NCBI RefSeq assembly: GCF_000520715.1
Contig: NZ_ASSD01000261.1
Span: 1-35,327, forward strand
DNA from: Paenibacillus zanthoxyli JH29
GTDB taxonomy: Bacteria; Bacillota; Bacilli; Paenibacillales; Paenibacillaceae
Length of the DNA stretch: 35,327 bases
Reading direction: 5' to 3'
The notes under the pieces are model-generated. The model ran no database searches and was not told where the DNA came from. It saw nothing but the letters and a program-made list of their open reading frames with translations. How positions within the stretch are numbered: the first letter of the stretch is position 1; every line of letters begins with the position of its first letter. A program made the position numbers and the translations under genes. Below, one piece after another: positions 1-8,334 of this stretch.

Positions 1-773
1 TGACGGAAGTGCCGCAGGCAGGGGATCCGTTCATTGTGTTCGAGGACGAACGGAAAGCGCGGCAAATCGCCGACAAACGGGCGATTACCCAGCGACAATC
101 CGAGCTGAGCACGACCAGCCGCGTAACGCTGGACGATTTGTTCAAGCACATTAAAGACGGAGAGATCAAGGATCTCAACGTCATTATCAAGGCCGACGTT
201 CAAGGCTCGGTCGAAGCGTTGAAGGGCTCCCTGGCCAAAATCGAAGTGGAAGGCGTGCGCGTTAAGATTATCCACAGCGGCGCAGGCGCAATCACGGAAT
301 CCGATATCACACTGGCAGCGGCTTCCAATGCGATTGTTATCGGCTTTAACGTTCGTCCGGATGCCCAGACGAAGGCTGCCGCTGAGCAGGAGAAAGTCGA
401 TGTGCGTCTGCACAATATTATCTACAACGTGATTGAAGAAATCGAGCAGGCAATGAAAGGTATGCTGGATCCGGTATTCAAGGAGAACGTTATCGGTCAT
501 GCTGAAGTTCGCAACGTCTTCAAAATTAGCAAAGTGGGCGCCGTTGCAGGCTGTATGGTTATCGACGGCAAAATCGCACGCAATGCGGAGACTCGCCTGG
601 TCCGCGACGGCATCGTCGTGTTCGAAGGCAAGATCGACTCCCTGAAACGCTTCAAGGACGACGCTAAGGAAGTCGCGCAAGGGTATGAGTGCGGTATTAC
701 TTTGGAGAATTACAATGATCTCAAGGAAGGCGACATCATCGAAGCGTTTGTCATGGAGTCTGTGGAGCGCTGA
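1..773 (+). CDS. infB: Translation initiation factor IF-2, C-terminal part (5' end outside window)
   Basis: This is the 3' part of the gene for IF2, the GTPase that places fMet-tRNA on the 30S subunit and promotes subunit joining. The reading frame is open from base 3, so the true start lies upstream of the window and the GTG at 9 is an internal valine codon. The roughly 256 visible residues cover the end of domain 2, the alpha/beta domain 3 ([18 protein letters not shown] and following) and the C-terminal beta-barrel that binds the fMet-tRNA acceptor end ([17 protein letters not shown] to the end). The G domain is not in the window. rbfA follows after a short gap. The small DUF503 gene ylxP, which separates these genes in B. 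subtilis, is not here. Identity is secure from the conserved C-terminal sequence. Confidence 0.97.
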   Translation, partial: TEVPQAGDPFIVFEDERKARQIADKRAITQRQSELSTTSRVTLDDLFKHIKDGEIKDLNVIIKADVQGSVEALKGSLAKIEVEGVRVKIIHSGAGAITESDITLAAASNAIVIGFNVRPDAQTKAAAEQEKVDVRLHNIIYNVIEEIEQAMKGMLDPVFKENVIGHAEVRNVFKISKVGAVAGCMVIDGKIARNAETRLVRDGIVVFEGKIDSLKRFKDDAKEVAQGYECGITLENYNDLKEGDIIEAFVMESVER

Positions 774-792
774 CCTAAAGAGGTGAATGAAT

Positions 793-1152
793 ATGTCTAA
801 AATAAGAGCCGGACGCGTAGGCGAACAGATCAAGAAAGAACTCAGCCGTCTGATTCAAGGTGAGCTTAAAGACCCGCGGATTGGCTTTGTCACCGTTACC
901 GGCGTCGATGTTACGAGCGACCTTTCCCAAGCCAAGGTTTACCTCAGCGTATTCGGAGACGATGAGCAGAAGAACGCTTCGCTTAAGGCGATTGAGAAGG
1001 CCAACGGCTTTCTGCGCTCCGAGCTTGGCAAGGCGATACGCCTTCGGCATACACCGGAACTGATCTTCAAGTTCGACGAATCCGTCGCCTACGGCAGCCG
1101 GGTCGAGAAGCTGCTCGGCGAAATCGGCAAGCAGGACGAGAGCCAGGAATAA
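793..1152 (+). CDS. rbfA: 30S ribosome-binding factor RbfA
   Basis: RbfA is a small KH-type protein that binds the pre-30S particle and helps mature the 5' end of 16S rRNA. The product starts MSKIRAGRVGEQIKKEL and contains the family signature KDPRIGFVTVTGVDVTSDL followed by AKVYLSVFG. Its 119 residues are normal for the family. An in-frame ATG six bases upstream (787) is possible, but the Shine-Dalgarno AGAGGTG at 779-785 is only 1 nt from it and 7 nt from the ATG at 793, so 793 is preferred. The gene sits 19 bp after infB and 16 bp before nrnA, with no terminator between them, so it is probably part of the infB transcript. Confidence 0.96.
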   Translation: MSKIRAGRVGEQIKKELSRLIQGELKDPRIGFVTVTGVDVTSDLSQAKVYLSVFGDDEQKNASLKAIEKANGFLRSELGKAIRLRHTPELIFKFDESVAYGSRVEKLLGEIGKQDESQE

Positions 1153-1168
1153 CCAAAGGAGACGGCGA

Positions 1169-2146
1169 ATGCAGAGCTATGAACAAAGTCTCCGGCAGAC
1201 ACGTCAGTTTCTGCTGGACCACGACGATTATCTTGTAGTGTCGCATATTCAGCCGGACGGAGATGCAGTCAGCTCCACCCTAGCGGTGGGCTGGCTTCTC
1301 TCATGTCTGGGTAAGAAATACACGATGCTTAACGAAGGGCCGATCCCGACCCGAATGAAGTACCTGTGGAGGGCAGAGGAAATTGCCGATATGTCGGTAA
1401 ATCCTCCGGAACGCATGTTCAGCAATATCATTTGTGTCGACTGCGCCGACTTTCAGCGTGTCGGCCAGACACAGAGATTTTTTGAACCGAATGCTGCTAT
1501 TGTGAACATTGATCATCATCCGACTAATAACGGCTACGGCGCGGTTCAACTGATCAAACCGGATGCTGCGGCAACGGCTGAAATTTTATTTGATCTCCTG
1601 AAAGAGTTTAACATTACATGGGATGCCGATATTGCGACAGCTATTTATACCGGCCTTTTAACTGATACGGGCGGTTTCCGTTATGCCAATACTTCTCCCA
1701 AAGTAATGGAAGCTTCCTCTGAGCTGCTGTCGTTTGGAGTAAATGGACCGGAACTTGCGGAAACACTGCTTGAGGAGATGACTCTCCCTCAAGTGAAAGT
1801 TCTTAGCAAGGCGCTGAACACGCTGCAATTATCACCTAAAGGCGACATTGCTTGGGTATATGTTACGCCTCAGGATATGATTGACTGCGGCGCGGCCAAT
1901 GAGGATTTGGAGGGGATCGTCAATTATCCCCGCAATATCCAGGGCGTTGAGGTCGGCATGCTGTTCAAGGTCATTCACGACCAGGCGGTTAAGGTCAGCT
2001 TCCGTTCCGCCGGCAAAGTGGATGTAGCTGCTTTGGCACAAATTTTTGGCGGCGGAGGGCATACCCGTGCAGCCGGAGCTAAGTTGGATGTGCCTCTGGA
2101 ACAAGCGGTTGCGCTTGTGCTTAAGGAGGTTAACCGGGCGCTATGA
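1169..2146 (+). CDS. nrnA: Bifunctional oligoribonuclease / pAp phosphatase (DHH-DHHA1 family)
   Basis: NrnA degrades very short RNAs left by other RNases and dephosphorylates 3'-phosphoadenosine 5'-phosphate. The 325-residue product has the DHH metal-binding motifs in order: HIQPDGD (H26, D30, D32), CVDCAD (D91), the DHH triplet D115-H116-H117, and TGLLTDTGG (D166 region). The C-terminal DHHA1 domain carries the glycine-rich substrate motif FGGGGHTRAAG near residue 294. The ATG at 1169 follows AAAGGAGAC (1156-1164). The end overlaps truB by 4 nt (ATGA), which points to translational coupling. In B. subtilis nrnA lies elsewhere; its place between rbfA and truB is, from memory, usual in Paenibacillus. 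Confidence 0.95.
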   Translation: MQSYEQSLRQTRQFLLDHDDYLVVSHIQPDGDAVSSTLAVGWLLSCLGKKYTMLNEGPIPTRMKYLWRAEEIADMSVNPPERMFSNIICVDCADFQRVGQTQRFFEPNAAIVNIDHHPTNNGYGAVQLIKPDAAATAEILFDLLKEFNITWDADIATAIYTGLLTDTGGFRYANTSPKVMEASSELLSFGVNGPELAETLLEEMTLPQVKVLSKALNTLQLSPKGDIAWVYVTPQDMIDCGAANEDLEGIVNYPRNIQGVEVGMLFKVIHDQAVKVSFRSAGKVDVAALAQIFGGGGHTRAAGAKLDVPLEQAVALVLKEVNRAL

Positions 2147-3057
2147 GTGAGCTTGAAGGCGTTCTGGCTGTGTACAAGCCGGCCGGCTTTACCTCGCATG
2201 ACGTTGTGGCTAAGACGCGGCGCTTGCTCGGGATGAAAAGAATCGGGCACGCCGGCACGCTCGACCCCCAGGTTACCGGCGTTTTGCCGCTTTGCCTCGG
2301 ACGGGCCACGCGAATCGTGGAGTACATTCAAGAGCTTCCCAAAGAATATATCGCCACACTGCGGCTTGGCATGTCGAGCGACACGGAAGATTTAACCGGC
2401 ACCGTGACGGAAACGGCGGATGACATTAGGGTAACCGAAGAAGAGGTAAGGCGGACGCTGGATTCGTTCCGGGGAGTTGTTTCTCAGACGCCTCCCATGT
2501 ATTCTGCCGTTAAAGTAGGCGGCAAACGTCTCTATGAACTGGCCCGCGAGGGCAAGACCGTGGAACGCAAAAGCCGTAAGGTTGAGATTTACGAGATCGA
2601 GATGTTGGAGATGGTCTGGAACGGCAAGTTCCCGGACATCACCTTCAGGGCCTTATGCTCCAAAGGCACTTATATCCGAACGCTCTGCGTCGATATCGGG
2701 CGCGCATTGTCGCTGCCTGGCGTGATGGTTAAGCTGGAGCGTACGATGTCGGCGGGTATTCGGGCGGATCGGTGCCTTTCCCTTGAGGAAATCGCCGAGC
2801 GCAAGGCGGACGGAAGTCTTCCGGAGATTCTTATCCCTGCCGATGAGGCGATTCATCATCTGCCGGCCCATAAGGTGGCGGATGAGAAGAGAGCAGCCGC
2901 CCTTCAGGGCCAGCGGCTGGCCGCCCGGTTCGTGGCGCCTGAAGTTCTAGGAGACGGCCCCATTCGTCTTTACGACCTTCAAGGCGGTTTTCTTGGTATT
3001 TACAAGCGTGAGGATACCGGTTCGATCGCTCCTGTGAAAGTATTTGCTCAAGGCTGA
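2143..3057 (+). CDS. truB: tRNA pseudouridine(55) synthase TruB
   Basis: TruB converts U55 in the T-loop of most tRNAs to pseudouridine. The 304-residue product begins GVLAVYKPAGFTSHDVV and has the catalytic motif GHAGTLDP with the nucleophilic aspartate at D41, then GVLPLCLGRATR. Further family blocks are TPPMYSAVKVGGKRLYELAR and CSKGTYIRTLCVDIG. The C-terminal ~60 residues match the position of the PUA-like RNA-binding extension. Length and motif order are normal, so an active enzyme is expected. It overlaps nrnA by 4 nt and is read with it. An imperfect hairpin starts at its stop codon. Confidence 0.97.
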   Translation: MSELEGVLAVYKPAGFTSHDVVAKTRRLLGMKRIGHAGTLDPQVTGVLPLCLGRATRIVEYIQELPKEYIATLRLGMSSDTEDLTGTVTETADDIRVTEEEVRRTLDSFRGVVSQTPPMYSAVKVGGKRLYELAREGKTVERKSRKVEIYEIEMLEMVWNGKFPDITFRALCSKGTYIRTLCVDIGRALSLPGVMVKLERTMSAGIRADRCLSLEEIAERKADGSLPEILIPADEAIHHLPAHKVADEKRAAALQGQRLAARFVAPEVLGDGPIRLYDLQGGFLGIYKREDTGSIAPVKVFAQG

Positions 3058-3085
3058 CAGCCGGGCGCTGAACTGCCTGGCGGTC
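3056..3085 (+). other. Imperfect hairpin after truB, no T tract
   Basis: GAC(A)GCC(G)GGC pairs with GCC(T)GGC(G)GTC around an 8-nt loop, with one A/G mismatch and one wobble. No run of T follows, so it is not a convincing intrinsic terminator. It could be an RNA processing or stabilising element, or a weak terminator, between truB and ribF. The 70 bp after it hold no clear promoter; the best -10-like hexamer is TATAAG at 3118-3123, without a matching -35. Confidence 0.35.
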
Positions 3086-3155
3086 ATTCTTGCAGCATGT
3101 TATTTTAAACATAAGAGTATAAGCTTAATTAAGTGAAGTGCAGGTGAGAAACAGC

Positions 3156-4100
3156 GTGAGAACCGTAACGTTAACCTATCCGATGCTGCCTCAGGCGGCA
3201 GCGGAGTGGGCACAGCCTCAGATTGCCGTCCTGGGACAATTCGATGGCCTGCACCGCGGGCATGCCAGTGTAATCTCCTCGGCCGTAGCCTTGGCTCGCA
3301 CAGAAGGAGTGCCTGCGGCTGTCATCACATTCTACCCTCATCCGAAAGATGTTATGGGTAAAGGCGAATACGAAGGATATTTGACGCCGCCCCGGGACAA
3401 GCAGGAACTGCTTGCCGAAATGGGCGTGGATATTCTCTACGTCATCGAATTCAACGAACAGCTCTCCCAGGTGAGTCCGGAGGATTTTGTGTCCGTCATG
3501 CTGCTGCCGCTGCGAATCACTACGGCGATTGTCGGTTTCGACTTCCGCTTTGGCTACATGGGGGAAGGCGATGCTGAAATGCTGCGGCGGCTTGGAGGCG
3601 GCTCCATGAAGGTGGAAACCGTGCCGCCTTTTTTGCTGGATGGTGTCAAGGTAAGCAGTTCCGGCATCCGCAAAGGTCTTCAGACCGGCGATATGGAGCT
3701 GGCCAACTCCTGGTTCGGCCGCTGCTACCATCTGAGGGGAACGGTCTCGCACGGCGAAAAACGCGGGCGCACCATTGGATTTCCGACCGCGAATCTGGAG
3801 CTTGAGGACCGGTATGTCATTCCTGCGAAAGGCGTATACGCCGTTCGTGCCGTTCATAATGGAAAGACCCTGCCGGGAGTCATGAATGTCGGCGTGAAGC
3901 CGACCTTTCACGAAGGAGTTACCGCACCGAGTTTTGAGGTCCATTTGCTGGATTTTGCCGGAGATTTGTATGGACAGCAAATGAGGGTAGACCTCGTCGC
4001 CTTCATCCGGCCGGAGCGCAGATTCGAATCGGTCGAATCGCTTATTTCGCAAATTCGCGAAGATGCGAAGACAACTGAGAGGATTCTGCTGGAATCCTGA
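3156..4100 (+). CDS. ribF: Bifunctional riboflavin kinase / FAD synthetase
   Basis: This enzyme phosphorylates riboflavin to FMN and then adenylates FMN to FAD (called RibC in B. subtilis). The N-terminal FAD synthetase domain shows the nucleotidyltransferase motif LGQFDGLHRGH and, later, the SSSGIRKGLQTG block. The C-terminal riboflavin kinase domain has RTIGFPTANLELED and GVMNVGVKPTF. Three in-frame GTG codons could start it (3138, 3144, 3156). The GTG at 3156 is preferred because AGGTGAG at 3142-3148 lies 7 nt upstream and the resulting MRTVTLTYP start aligns with MKTIHITHP of B. subtilis RibC. That gives 314 residues, normal for the family. rpsO follows from its own promoter. Confidence 0.95.
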   Translation: MRTVTLTYPMLPQAAAEWAQPQIAVLGQFDGLHRGHASVISSAVALARTEGVPAAVITFYPHPKDVMGKGEYEGYLTPPRDKQELLAEMGVDILYVIEFNEQLSQVSPEDFVSVMLLPLRITTAIVGFDFRFGYMGEGDAEMLRRLGGGSMKVETVPPFLLDGVKVSSSGIRKGLQTGDMELANSWFGRCYHLRGTVSHGEKRGRTIGFPTANLELEDRYVIPAKGVYAVRAVHNGKTLPGVMNVGVKPTFHEGVTAPSFEVHLLDFAGDLYGQQMRVDLVAFIRPERRFESVESLISQIREDAKTTERILLES

Positions 4101-4144
4101 TTTAATGCCCTTATCTTTCTGCCGGTGACTTTCCATAAGTAACG

Positions 4145-4173
4145 TTTACTTTTGCTTTGTATAGTGCTATACT
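4145..4173 (+). promoter_or_regulatory. Vegetative-type promoter for rpsO
   Basis: TTTACT at 4145-4150 and TATACT at 4168-4173 are separated by 17 bp, close to the SigA consensus. Transcription would start near 4180 and give a leader of about 100 nt before rpsO. Confidence 0.7.
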
Positions 4174-4226
4174 GATTAACGTTGCTGGATTGCTGGCATC
4201 CATAACCTTGGCTTGGTCATTCGAGT

Positions 4227-4241
4227 GTCACCGACGGTGAC
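4227..4241 (+). promoter_or_regulatory. Hairpin in rpsO leader, possible S15 autoregulatory site
   Basis: A perfect 6-bp stem, GTCACC / GGTGAC, with a GAC loop lies in the rpsO leader about 40 nt before the start codon. S15 is known to repress its own mRNA through leader structures in several bacteria, including Bacillales. The stem is seen in the sequence; a role in S15 binding is inference, and the rest of the expected junction was not resolved by eye. Confidence 0.35.
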
Positions 4242-4278
4242 GAGGCCATTGGCGATTATATTGAAGGAGGTGAACAGG

Positions 4279-4548
4279 ATGGCATTGACTCAAGAACGCA
4301 AGCATCAACTGATCGACGAGCACAAAACTCATGAATCCGATACCGGATCTCCAGAGGTGCAAATTGCTATCCTCACGGAGAATATCGTTAATCTGACCGA
4401 CCACTTGCGTACGCACAAGAAGGATCATCATTCCCGCCGCGGATTGCTGAAGATGGTAGGTCAACGCCGTAAACTGCTCGCGTATTTGAAGAACAAAGAC
4501 GTGCAGCGTTACAGCGCATTGATCGAGAAACTGGGATTGCGTCGTTAA
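4279..4548 (+). CDS. rpsO: 30S ribosomal protein S15
   Basis: S15 binds early to the central domain of 16S rRNA and bridges to the 50S subunit. The 89-residue product has the typical four-helix sequence, with [36 protein letters not shown] and [12 protein letters not shown], and ends LGLRR. The ATG at 4279 follows a strong Shine-Dalgarno, AAGGAGGTGA (4264-4273). An in-frame upstream start near 4213 would add 22 unrelated residues and is rejected. The gene has its own promoter upstream, and two hairpins downstream separate it from pnp, as in many bacteria. Confidence 0.98.
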   Translation: MALTQERKHQLIDEHKTHESDTGSPEVQIAILTENIVNLTDHLRTHKKDHHSRRGLLKMVGQRRKLLAYLKNKDVQRYSALIEKLGLRR

Positions 4549-4568
4549 TAACCCATATGTTTACCCTT

Positions 4569-4635
4569 AAAGCAGCCTGGTTGTTTACCGTATGTGCTTC
4601 CGAGAAGCGTCAGCGGAACAGCTGGGTTGCTTTTT
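4569..4635 (+). terminator. Long hairpin with T tract downstream of rpsO (terminator or pnp-leader processing stem)
   Basis: Bases 4569-4585 pair with 4617-4633 over about 17 bp, including several G-T wobbles, and TTTTT ends at 4635. The loop contains a second hairpin, GCTTC / GAAGC with a CGA loop (4596-4608). It may terminate part of the rpsO transcript. By its position between rpsO and pnp it also resembles the double-stranded stem that RNase III cuts in the E. coli pnp leader. Confidence 0.6.
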
Positions 4636-4680
4636 GAAAATTTGGGTAAATTTTGGCAACTGCCAGAATATATGAACGTC

Positions 4681-4720
4681 AAAAACGGCTCCTTTTTCAA
4701 AAAAAGGCCAAGCCGTTTTT
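4681..4720 (+). terminator. Intrinsic terminator between rpsO and pnp
   Basis: AAAAACGGCT pairs with AGCCGTTTTT, with an inner CCTTTTT / AAAAAGG stem, and the 3' arm ends in TTTTT. The A-rich 5' arm would let it work in both directions. It is the better candidate for the end of the rpsO transcript. Confidence 0.8.
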
Positions 4721-4844
4721 GCTTGTGTTGCATAGAGAACGTGCGTAAGCCTTATTATAGGGATACGGCGTTTTAATTTTGACAAAGTTCAGATGAACCT
4801 GCCCACAGGTTGAGCGGGTCTGCTGTCATCCAAGGAGGGACTTT

Positions 4845-6941
4845 ATGGAAAAACGTGTAGAAATGCAGCTCGGGGGCAGAACCCTGGTGCTGGAAACGGG
4901 GCGGCTTGCCAAGCAGGCTAACGCTGCTGTTATGGTCCGTTACGGTGATACGTCGGTGCTGTGTACGGTAACGGCTTCAAGCGAACCGAAGGACTTGGAT
5001 TTTTTTCCGCTGACGGTCAACTATGAAGAACGCTTATACGCGGTCGGCAAAATTCCGGGAGGCTTTATCAAGCGGGAAGGCAGACCGAGCGAAAAAGCGA
5101 TTCTGTCCAGCCGCCTGACGGACCGTCCGATTCGTCCGCTGTTCCCCGAAGGCTTCCGTAACGACGTACAGGTGCTGAATCTCGTAATGAGCGTCGATCA
5201 GGACTGCTCGCCGGAAATTGCGGCTATGATCGGAACGTCGGCGGCGCTGAGCATTTCCGATGTGCCGTTCAGCGGCCCAATCGGCGGTGTAGTGGTGGGA
5301 CGCATTGACGGGCAGTTTATTGTCAACCCGACAATCGCCCAGCAGGAAGTAAGCGACATTTATCTGGTGGTGGCCGGAACGAAAGACGCCATCATGATGG
5401 TTGAAGCGGAAGCGAATGAAGTGCCGGAAGAAATCATGCTCGAAGCGATCATGTTTGGACATGAAGAAATCCGCAGCATCGTAGCGAAGATCGAAGAGCT
5501 GGTGCAGATCGCCGGCAAGGAAAAAATGACCGTGAAGCTGCACGCCGTAAACGCGGAAGTGAACACTGAGGTGCGCGCATACGCTCAGGAGCGGCTGGTG
5601 GAGGCGGTTAAGATTGCCGAGAAGCATGCCCGTCAAGATGCGATCGACGCGGTCAACAATGAGACGGTGGAATATTTCACGGAGAAATATATCGAAACGC
5701 CGGAGCTGATTGGCGATGTGAAGGAAGTGCTGCATGATATCGTCAAGGAAGAAGTCAGACGTCTGATCACTCATGACAAAGTTCGTCCGGACGGCCGGAA
5801 GCTAAGCGAGATTCGTCCGATCGAGTGCGATACGTCGCTGCTGCCGCGCACGCATGGTTCGGGACTGTTCACCCGCGGCCAGACGCAGGCGCTCAGCGTA
5901 TGTACGCTCGGTGCCCTTGGCGATGTGCAAATTCTCGATGGTATCGATTTAACCGAAACGAAGCGGTTCATGCATCATTATAACTTCCCGCCGTTCAGCG
6001 TAGGGGAAGCCCGTCCGCTGAGAGCGCCGGGCCGCCGTGAAATCGGTCATGGAGCACTCGGTGAACGCGCCTTGTCCAAGGTTATTCCGAACGAAACCGA
6101 ATTCCCGTACACCATCCGCCTCGTATCCGAGGTGCTGGAATCGAACGGTTCGACTTCCCAGGCGAGTATTTGCGCAAGCACCCTGGCGATGATGGATGCG
6201 GGCGTTCCGATCAAAGCGCCGGTTGCGGGCGTGGCGATGGGTCTGATCAAGGATGGCGAGCATGTCTCCATCTTGACCGATATCCAAGGCATGGAAGATC
6301 ATCTCGGCGATATGGACTTCAAGGTGGCAGGTACGGCGGAAGGCGTAACGGCGATTCAGATGGACATCAAGATTGACGGGATCGACCGCCAAATTCTTCA
6401 GGAAGCTCTTGAGCAGGCCAAAGAAGGCCGGATGTTTATTCTGAGCAAAATGATGGAAGCTATCTCTAAACCAAGAGAAAGCCTTTCCCAATATGCACCT
6501 AAAATTATCATCCTGCAGATTAATCCGGACAAAATCCGCGACGTTATCGGCGCAGGCGGCAAAATCATCAATAAAATCATCGAAGAAACCGGCGTGAAAA
6601 TCGACATCGAGCAGGACGGCCGCGTGTTCATCGCATCCTCGAATGAAGAGATGAACCAAAAAGCTCGTTCCATCATCGAAGGCATTGTACGTGAGGTCGA
6701 AGTCGGCGAAATTTATGTCGGTACCGTCAAGCGGATCGAGAAATTCGGCGCTTTTGTAGAAATCCTGCCGGGTAAAGACGGTCTGGTGCATATTTCCCAG
6801 CTGTCAACGGAGCGCGTAGGCAAGGTGGAAGACGTGGTTGCCATCGGCGATACCATCACTGTAAAAGTGACCGAAATCGACCAGCAGGGCCGCGTGAATC
6901 TGTCGCGCAAGGCAGTGCTCACCGCAGAAGCCAAGGCTTAA
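4845..6941 (+). CDS. pnp: Polyribonucleotide nucleotidyltransferase (PNPase)
   Basis: PNPase is the phosphorolytic 3'-5' exoribonuclease of the RNA degradation machinery; RNase Y, a reported partner, is encoded at the end of this window. The 698 residues show the full layout: a first RNase PH-like domain ([28 protein letters not shown]), a helical linker, a second catalytic RNase PH-like domain ([31 protein letters not shown] with the metal-binding aspartates), a KH domain ([19 protein letters not shown]) and a C-terminal S1 domain ([18 protein letters not shown]). It looks complete and active. The ATG at 4845 follows AAGGAGGGA (4832-4840). The promoter is not clear: a TATTAT at 4753-4758 has only a poor -35, so the start of transcription remains open. 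A small hairpin, AACCTG / CAGGTT (4796-4811), lies in the leader. Confidence 0.98.
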   Translation: MEKRVEMQLGGRTLVLETGRLAKQANAAVMVRYGDTSVLCTVTASSEPKDLDFFPLTVNYEERLYAVGKIPGGFIKREGRPSEKAILSSRLTDRPIRPLFPEGFRNDVQVLNLVMSVDQDCSPEIAAMIGTSAALSISDVPFSGPIGGVVVGRIDGQFIVNPTIAQQEVSDIYLVVAGTKDAIMMVEAEANEVPEEIMLEAIMFGHEEIRSIVAKIEELVQIAGKEKMTVKLHAVNAEVNTEVRAYAQERLVEAVKIAEKHARQDAIDAVNNETVEYFTEKYIETPELIGDVKEVLHDIVKEEVRRLITHDKVRPDGRKLSEIRPIECDTSLLPRTHGSGLFTRGQTQALSVCTLGALGDVQILDGIDLTETKRFMHHYNFPPFSVGEARPLRAPGRREIGHGALGERALSKVIPNETEFPYTIRLVSEVLESNGSTSQASICASTLAMMDAGVPIKAPVAGVAMGLIKDGEHVSILTDIQGMEDHLGDMDFKVAGTAEGVTAIQMDIKIDGIDRQILQEALEQAKEGRMFILSKMMEAISKPRESLSQYAPKIIILQINPDKIRDVIGAGGKIINKIIEETGVKIDIEQDGRVFIASSNEEMNQKARSIIEGIVREVEVGEIYVGTVKRIEKFGAFVEILPGKDGLVHISQLSTERVGKVEDVVAIGDTITVKVTEIDQQGRVNLSRKAVLTAEAKA

Positions 6942-7004
6942 CAGTCTAGGTCTTAACGAAGAAGTGAAGCAACGCTTGTTTACATGGATTAGATTGGATG
7001 GACG

Positions 7005-7039
7005 AAAAGAGGCAGAAGCTTACATTCTGGCTCTTTTTT
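7005..7039 (+). terminator. Intrinsic terminator of pnp
   Basis: AAAAGAG-G-CAGAA (7005-7017) pairs with TTCTG-G-CTCTTTT (7025-7037) with one G/G mismatch and a 7-nt loop, followed by a T6 run. Confidence 0.8.
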
Positions 7040-7139
7040 GAGTTGCGGCTCCATTTGTATAGTTCATGTGCTTACAGAGTCTCGTACGTGAACCTACCGC
7101 GTTCTGACGCGGCGCTCAGTCCGTCTTCAGCCGCTTGAA

Positions 7140-7169
7140 GGTATATTGCGCCATCTTGTCTCATAAGCT
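7140..7169 (+). promoter_or_regulatory. Candidate SigE (mother-cell) promoter of ylxY
   Basis: GGTATATT at 7140-7147 and CATAAGCT at 7162-7169 are 14 bp apart. The B. subtilis SigE consensus, as I recall it, is about KMATATT, 13-15 bp, CATACAMT. Six of seven -35 positions and six of eight -10 positions agree. The downstream gene belongs to a sporulation family, which supports the call. Confidence 0.6.
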
Positions 7170-7171
7170 GG

Positions 7172-7196
7172 GACAGAGCGCTGTACAGCGTCTGTC
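7172..7196 (+). repeat. Inverted repeat at the predicted ylxY transcript start
   Basis: GACAGA (7172-7177) and TCTGTC (7191-7196) flank the perfect 12-bp palindrome CGCTGTACAGCG (7179-7190), with one unpaired G at 7178. It begins where the SigE-like promoter would start transcription, so it could be a 5' mRNA hairpin or a protein-binding operator. Function unknown. Confidence 0.5.
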
Positions 7197-7270
7197 GAGC
7201 CTATAGAATAGGCGGATGGTGCACGTTAAGCGAATTTGAATGACGGCGAATCGTACGGGAGGAAGTCGCA

Positions 7271-8254
7271 ATGAGACTGGAAAAAGCGGCCGTAGTGCTG
7301 GCTTGCATGGCCATAGTGATCGGAATCGGCAGCAGCTTTCAGCCGGTAAAAAGCATGCTGGGGCAGCTTCGCTCCTCCGGCGGACTGGCTGTGCTGAAGC
7401 AGTTCGGCGATAAGCGAAGCGATCTGCGCAGCGAGATTGAAGCCAAAGCCGCGCAGGTTAACAGCCCGCCGGTGGATGCCAGAGTGGATCGGGTGTGGAA
7501 AGCCATTCCCGGCTATAACGGACTGAGTGTTGACGTGGATGCGACTTATAGAGAGGCTCTGCTGCTTCCTAAGGGTGGAGCGATCAAGTACGTCTACAGG
7601 CAGACTGCGCCTGCTGTGTCGGTAGATGATCTCGGGGCGGAGCCGATCTACCGGGGAAATCCCGCCAAGCCGATGGTATCGCTGATGATCAACGTCGCCT
7701 GGGGGAATGAGTATATTGTGCCTATGCTGAACATATTGGACGAGGAGCATGTAAAGTCGACGTTTTTTCTGGACGGCAGCTGGCTGAGCAAGAACCGCGA
7801 GCTTGCCATGGAGATTCAAAAGCGCGGGCATGAGCTTGAGAATCACGCCTATACGCATCCTAATATGAGCACACTCAGCCGAGTGCGCGCGGTAATGGAG
7901 ATCGACAAGACTAAGAAGCTGCTGAAATCAAGCCTTGGAGTGGATAACCGCTGGTTCGCTCCCCCATCGGGCGACTTCGACCAGGAGACCGTGGAGATCG
8001 CCCGCGAGCTGGGGCTGAAGACGGTGCTGTGGACGGTTGATACGGTAGATTGGCGCAACCCTCCGCCGGAATCGGTAGTCGCCAAAATTACCGCGAATGC
8101 GGAGCCGGGCACACTCGTGCTGATGCATCCCACCTCTTCGTCATCGAAGGCGCTGCGCGGTATGATCCGCGGCATCAAGGCCAAGGGGCTGGTGCTCGGA
8201 ACGGTCAGCCAGACGCTGTCGCCGGAGCGGGTGCTGCCAGGCGATGTTGAGTGA
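7271..8254 (+). CDS. ylxY: YlxY-type sporulation protein, polysaccharide deacetylase fold with degenerate active site
   Basis: The 327-residue product has an N-terminal membrane anchor or uncleaved signal (hydrophobic residues 6-22) and a NodB-type deacetylase domain from about residue 133. It matches the YlxY sporulation family by domain, by the INVAWGNEY block and by its place between pnp and mlpA. Motif 1, which is TFDD in active enzymes, reads MINV (139-142), so both the catalytic aspartate and a metal-binding aspartate are lost. The two metal histidines remain (H192 and H196 in NHAYTHP), as do FAPPSG, VDTVDW and LVLMHP. Hydrolysis by the usual mechanism is therefore unlikely, and a binding or structural role at the forming spore envelope is inferred. 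The ATG at 7271 follows GGGAGGA (7257-7263). A SigE-like promoter precedes it. Confidence 0.88.
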   Translation: MRLEKAAVVLACMAIVIGIGSSFQPVKSMLGQLRSSGGLAVLKQFGDKRSDLRSEIEAKAAQVNSPPVDARVDRVWKAIPGYNGLSVDVDATYREALLLPKGGAIKYVYRQTAPAVSVDDLGAEPIYRGNPAKPMVSLMINVAWGNEYIVPMLNILDEEHVKSTFFLDGSWLSKNRELAMEIQKRGHELENHAYTHPNMSTLSRVRAVMEIDKTKKLLKSSLGVDNRWFAPPSGDFDQETVEIARELGLKTVLWTVDTVDWRNPPPESVVAKITANAEPGTLVLMHPTSSSSKALRGMIRGIKAKGLVLGTVSQTLSPERVLPGDVE

Positions 8255-8334
8255 ATCCGCTGTTTCTGGTAGGATATAAGGCGCCCGATTAATTGGAAAG
8301 GCGAACGAAGGGCTACGGCAGGAGGACTTTTTAC

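Larger units (their letters stand above)
6942..7270 (+). other. Intergenic region between pnp and ylxY
   Basis: These 329 bases hold no convincing gene. They contain the pnp terminator (7005-7039), about 100 bases in which I see nothing specific, a SigE-like promoter (7140-7169) and an inverted repeat at the predicted transcript start (7172-7196), followed by a leader of about 75 nt to ylxY. Confidence 0.7.

Noticed and set aside
3171-4136. 321-codon minus-strand open frame over ribF
   Set aside because: Opposite a complete RibF gene, with no ribosome site or protein-like features.
4594-4776. 60-codon plus-strand open frame between rpsO and pnp
   Set aside because: It runs through two hairpins including a terminator and has no ribosome site.
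4779-4784. Perfect TTGACA upstream of pnp
   Set aside because: No -10-like hexamer at 15-19 bp downstream, so it was not called as a promoter.
5949-6791. 280-codon minus-strand open frame over pnp
   Set aside because: Antisense shadow of the PNPase coding frame.
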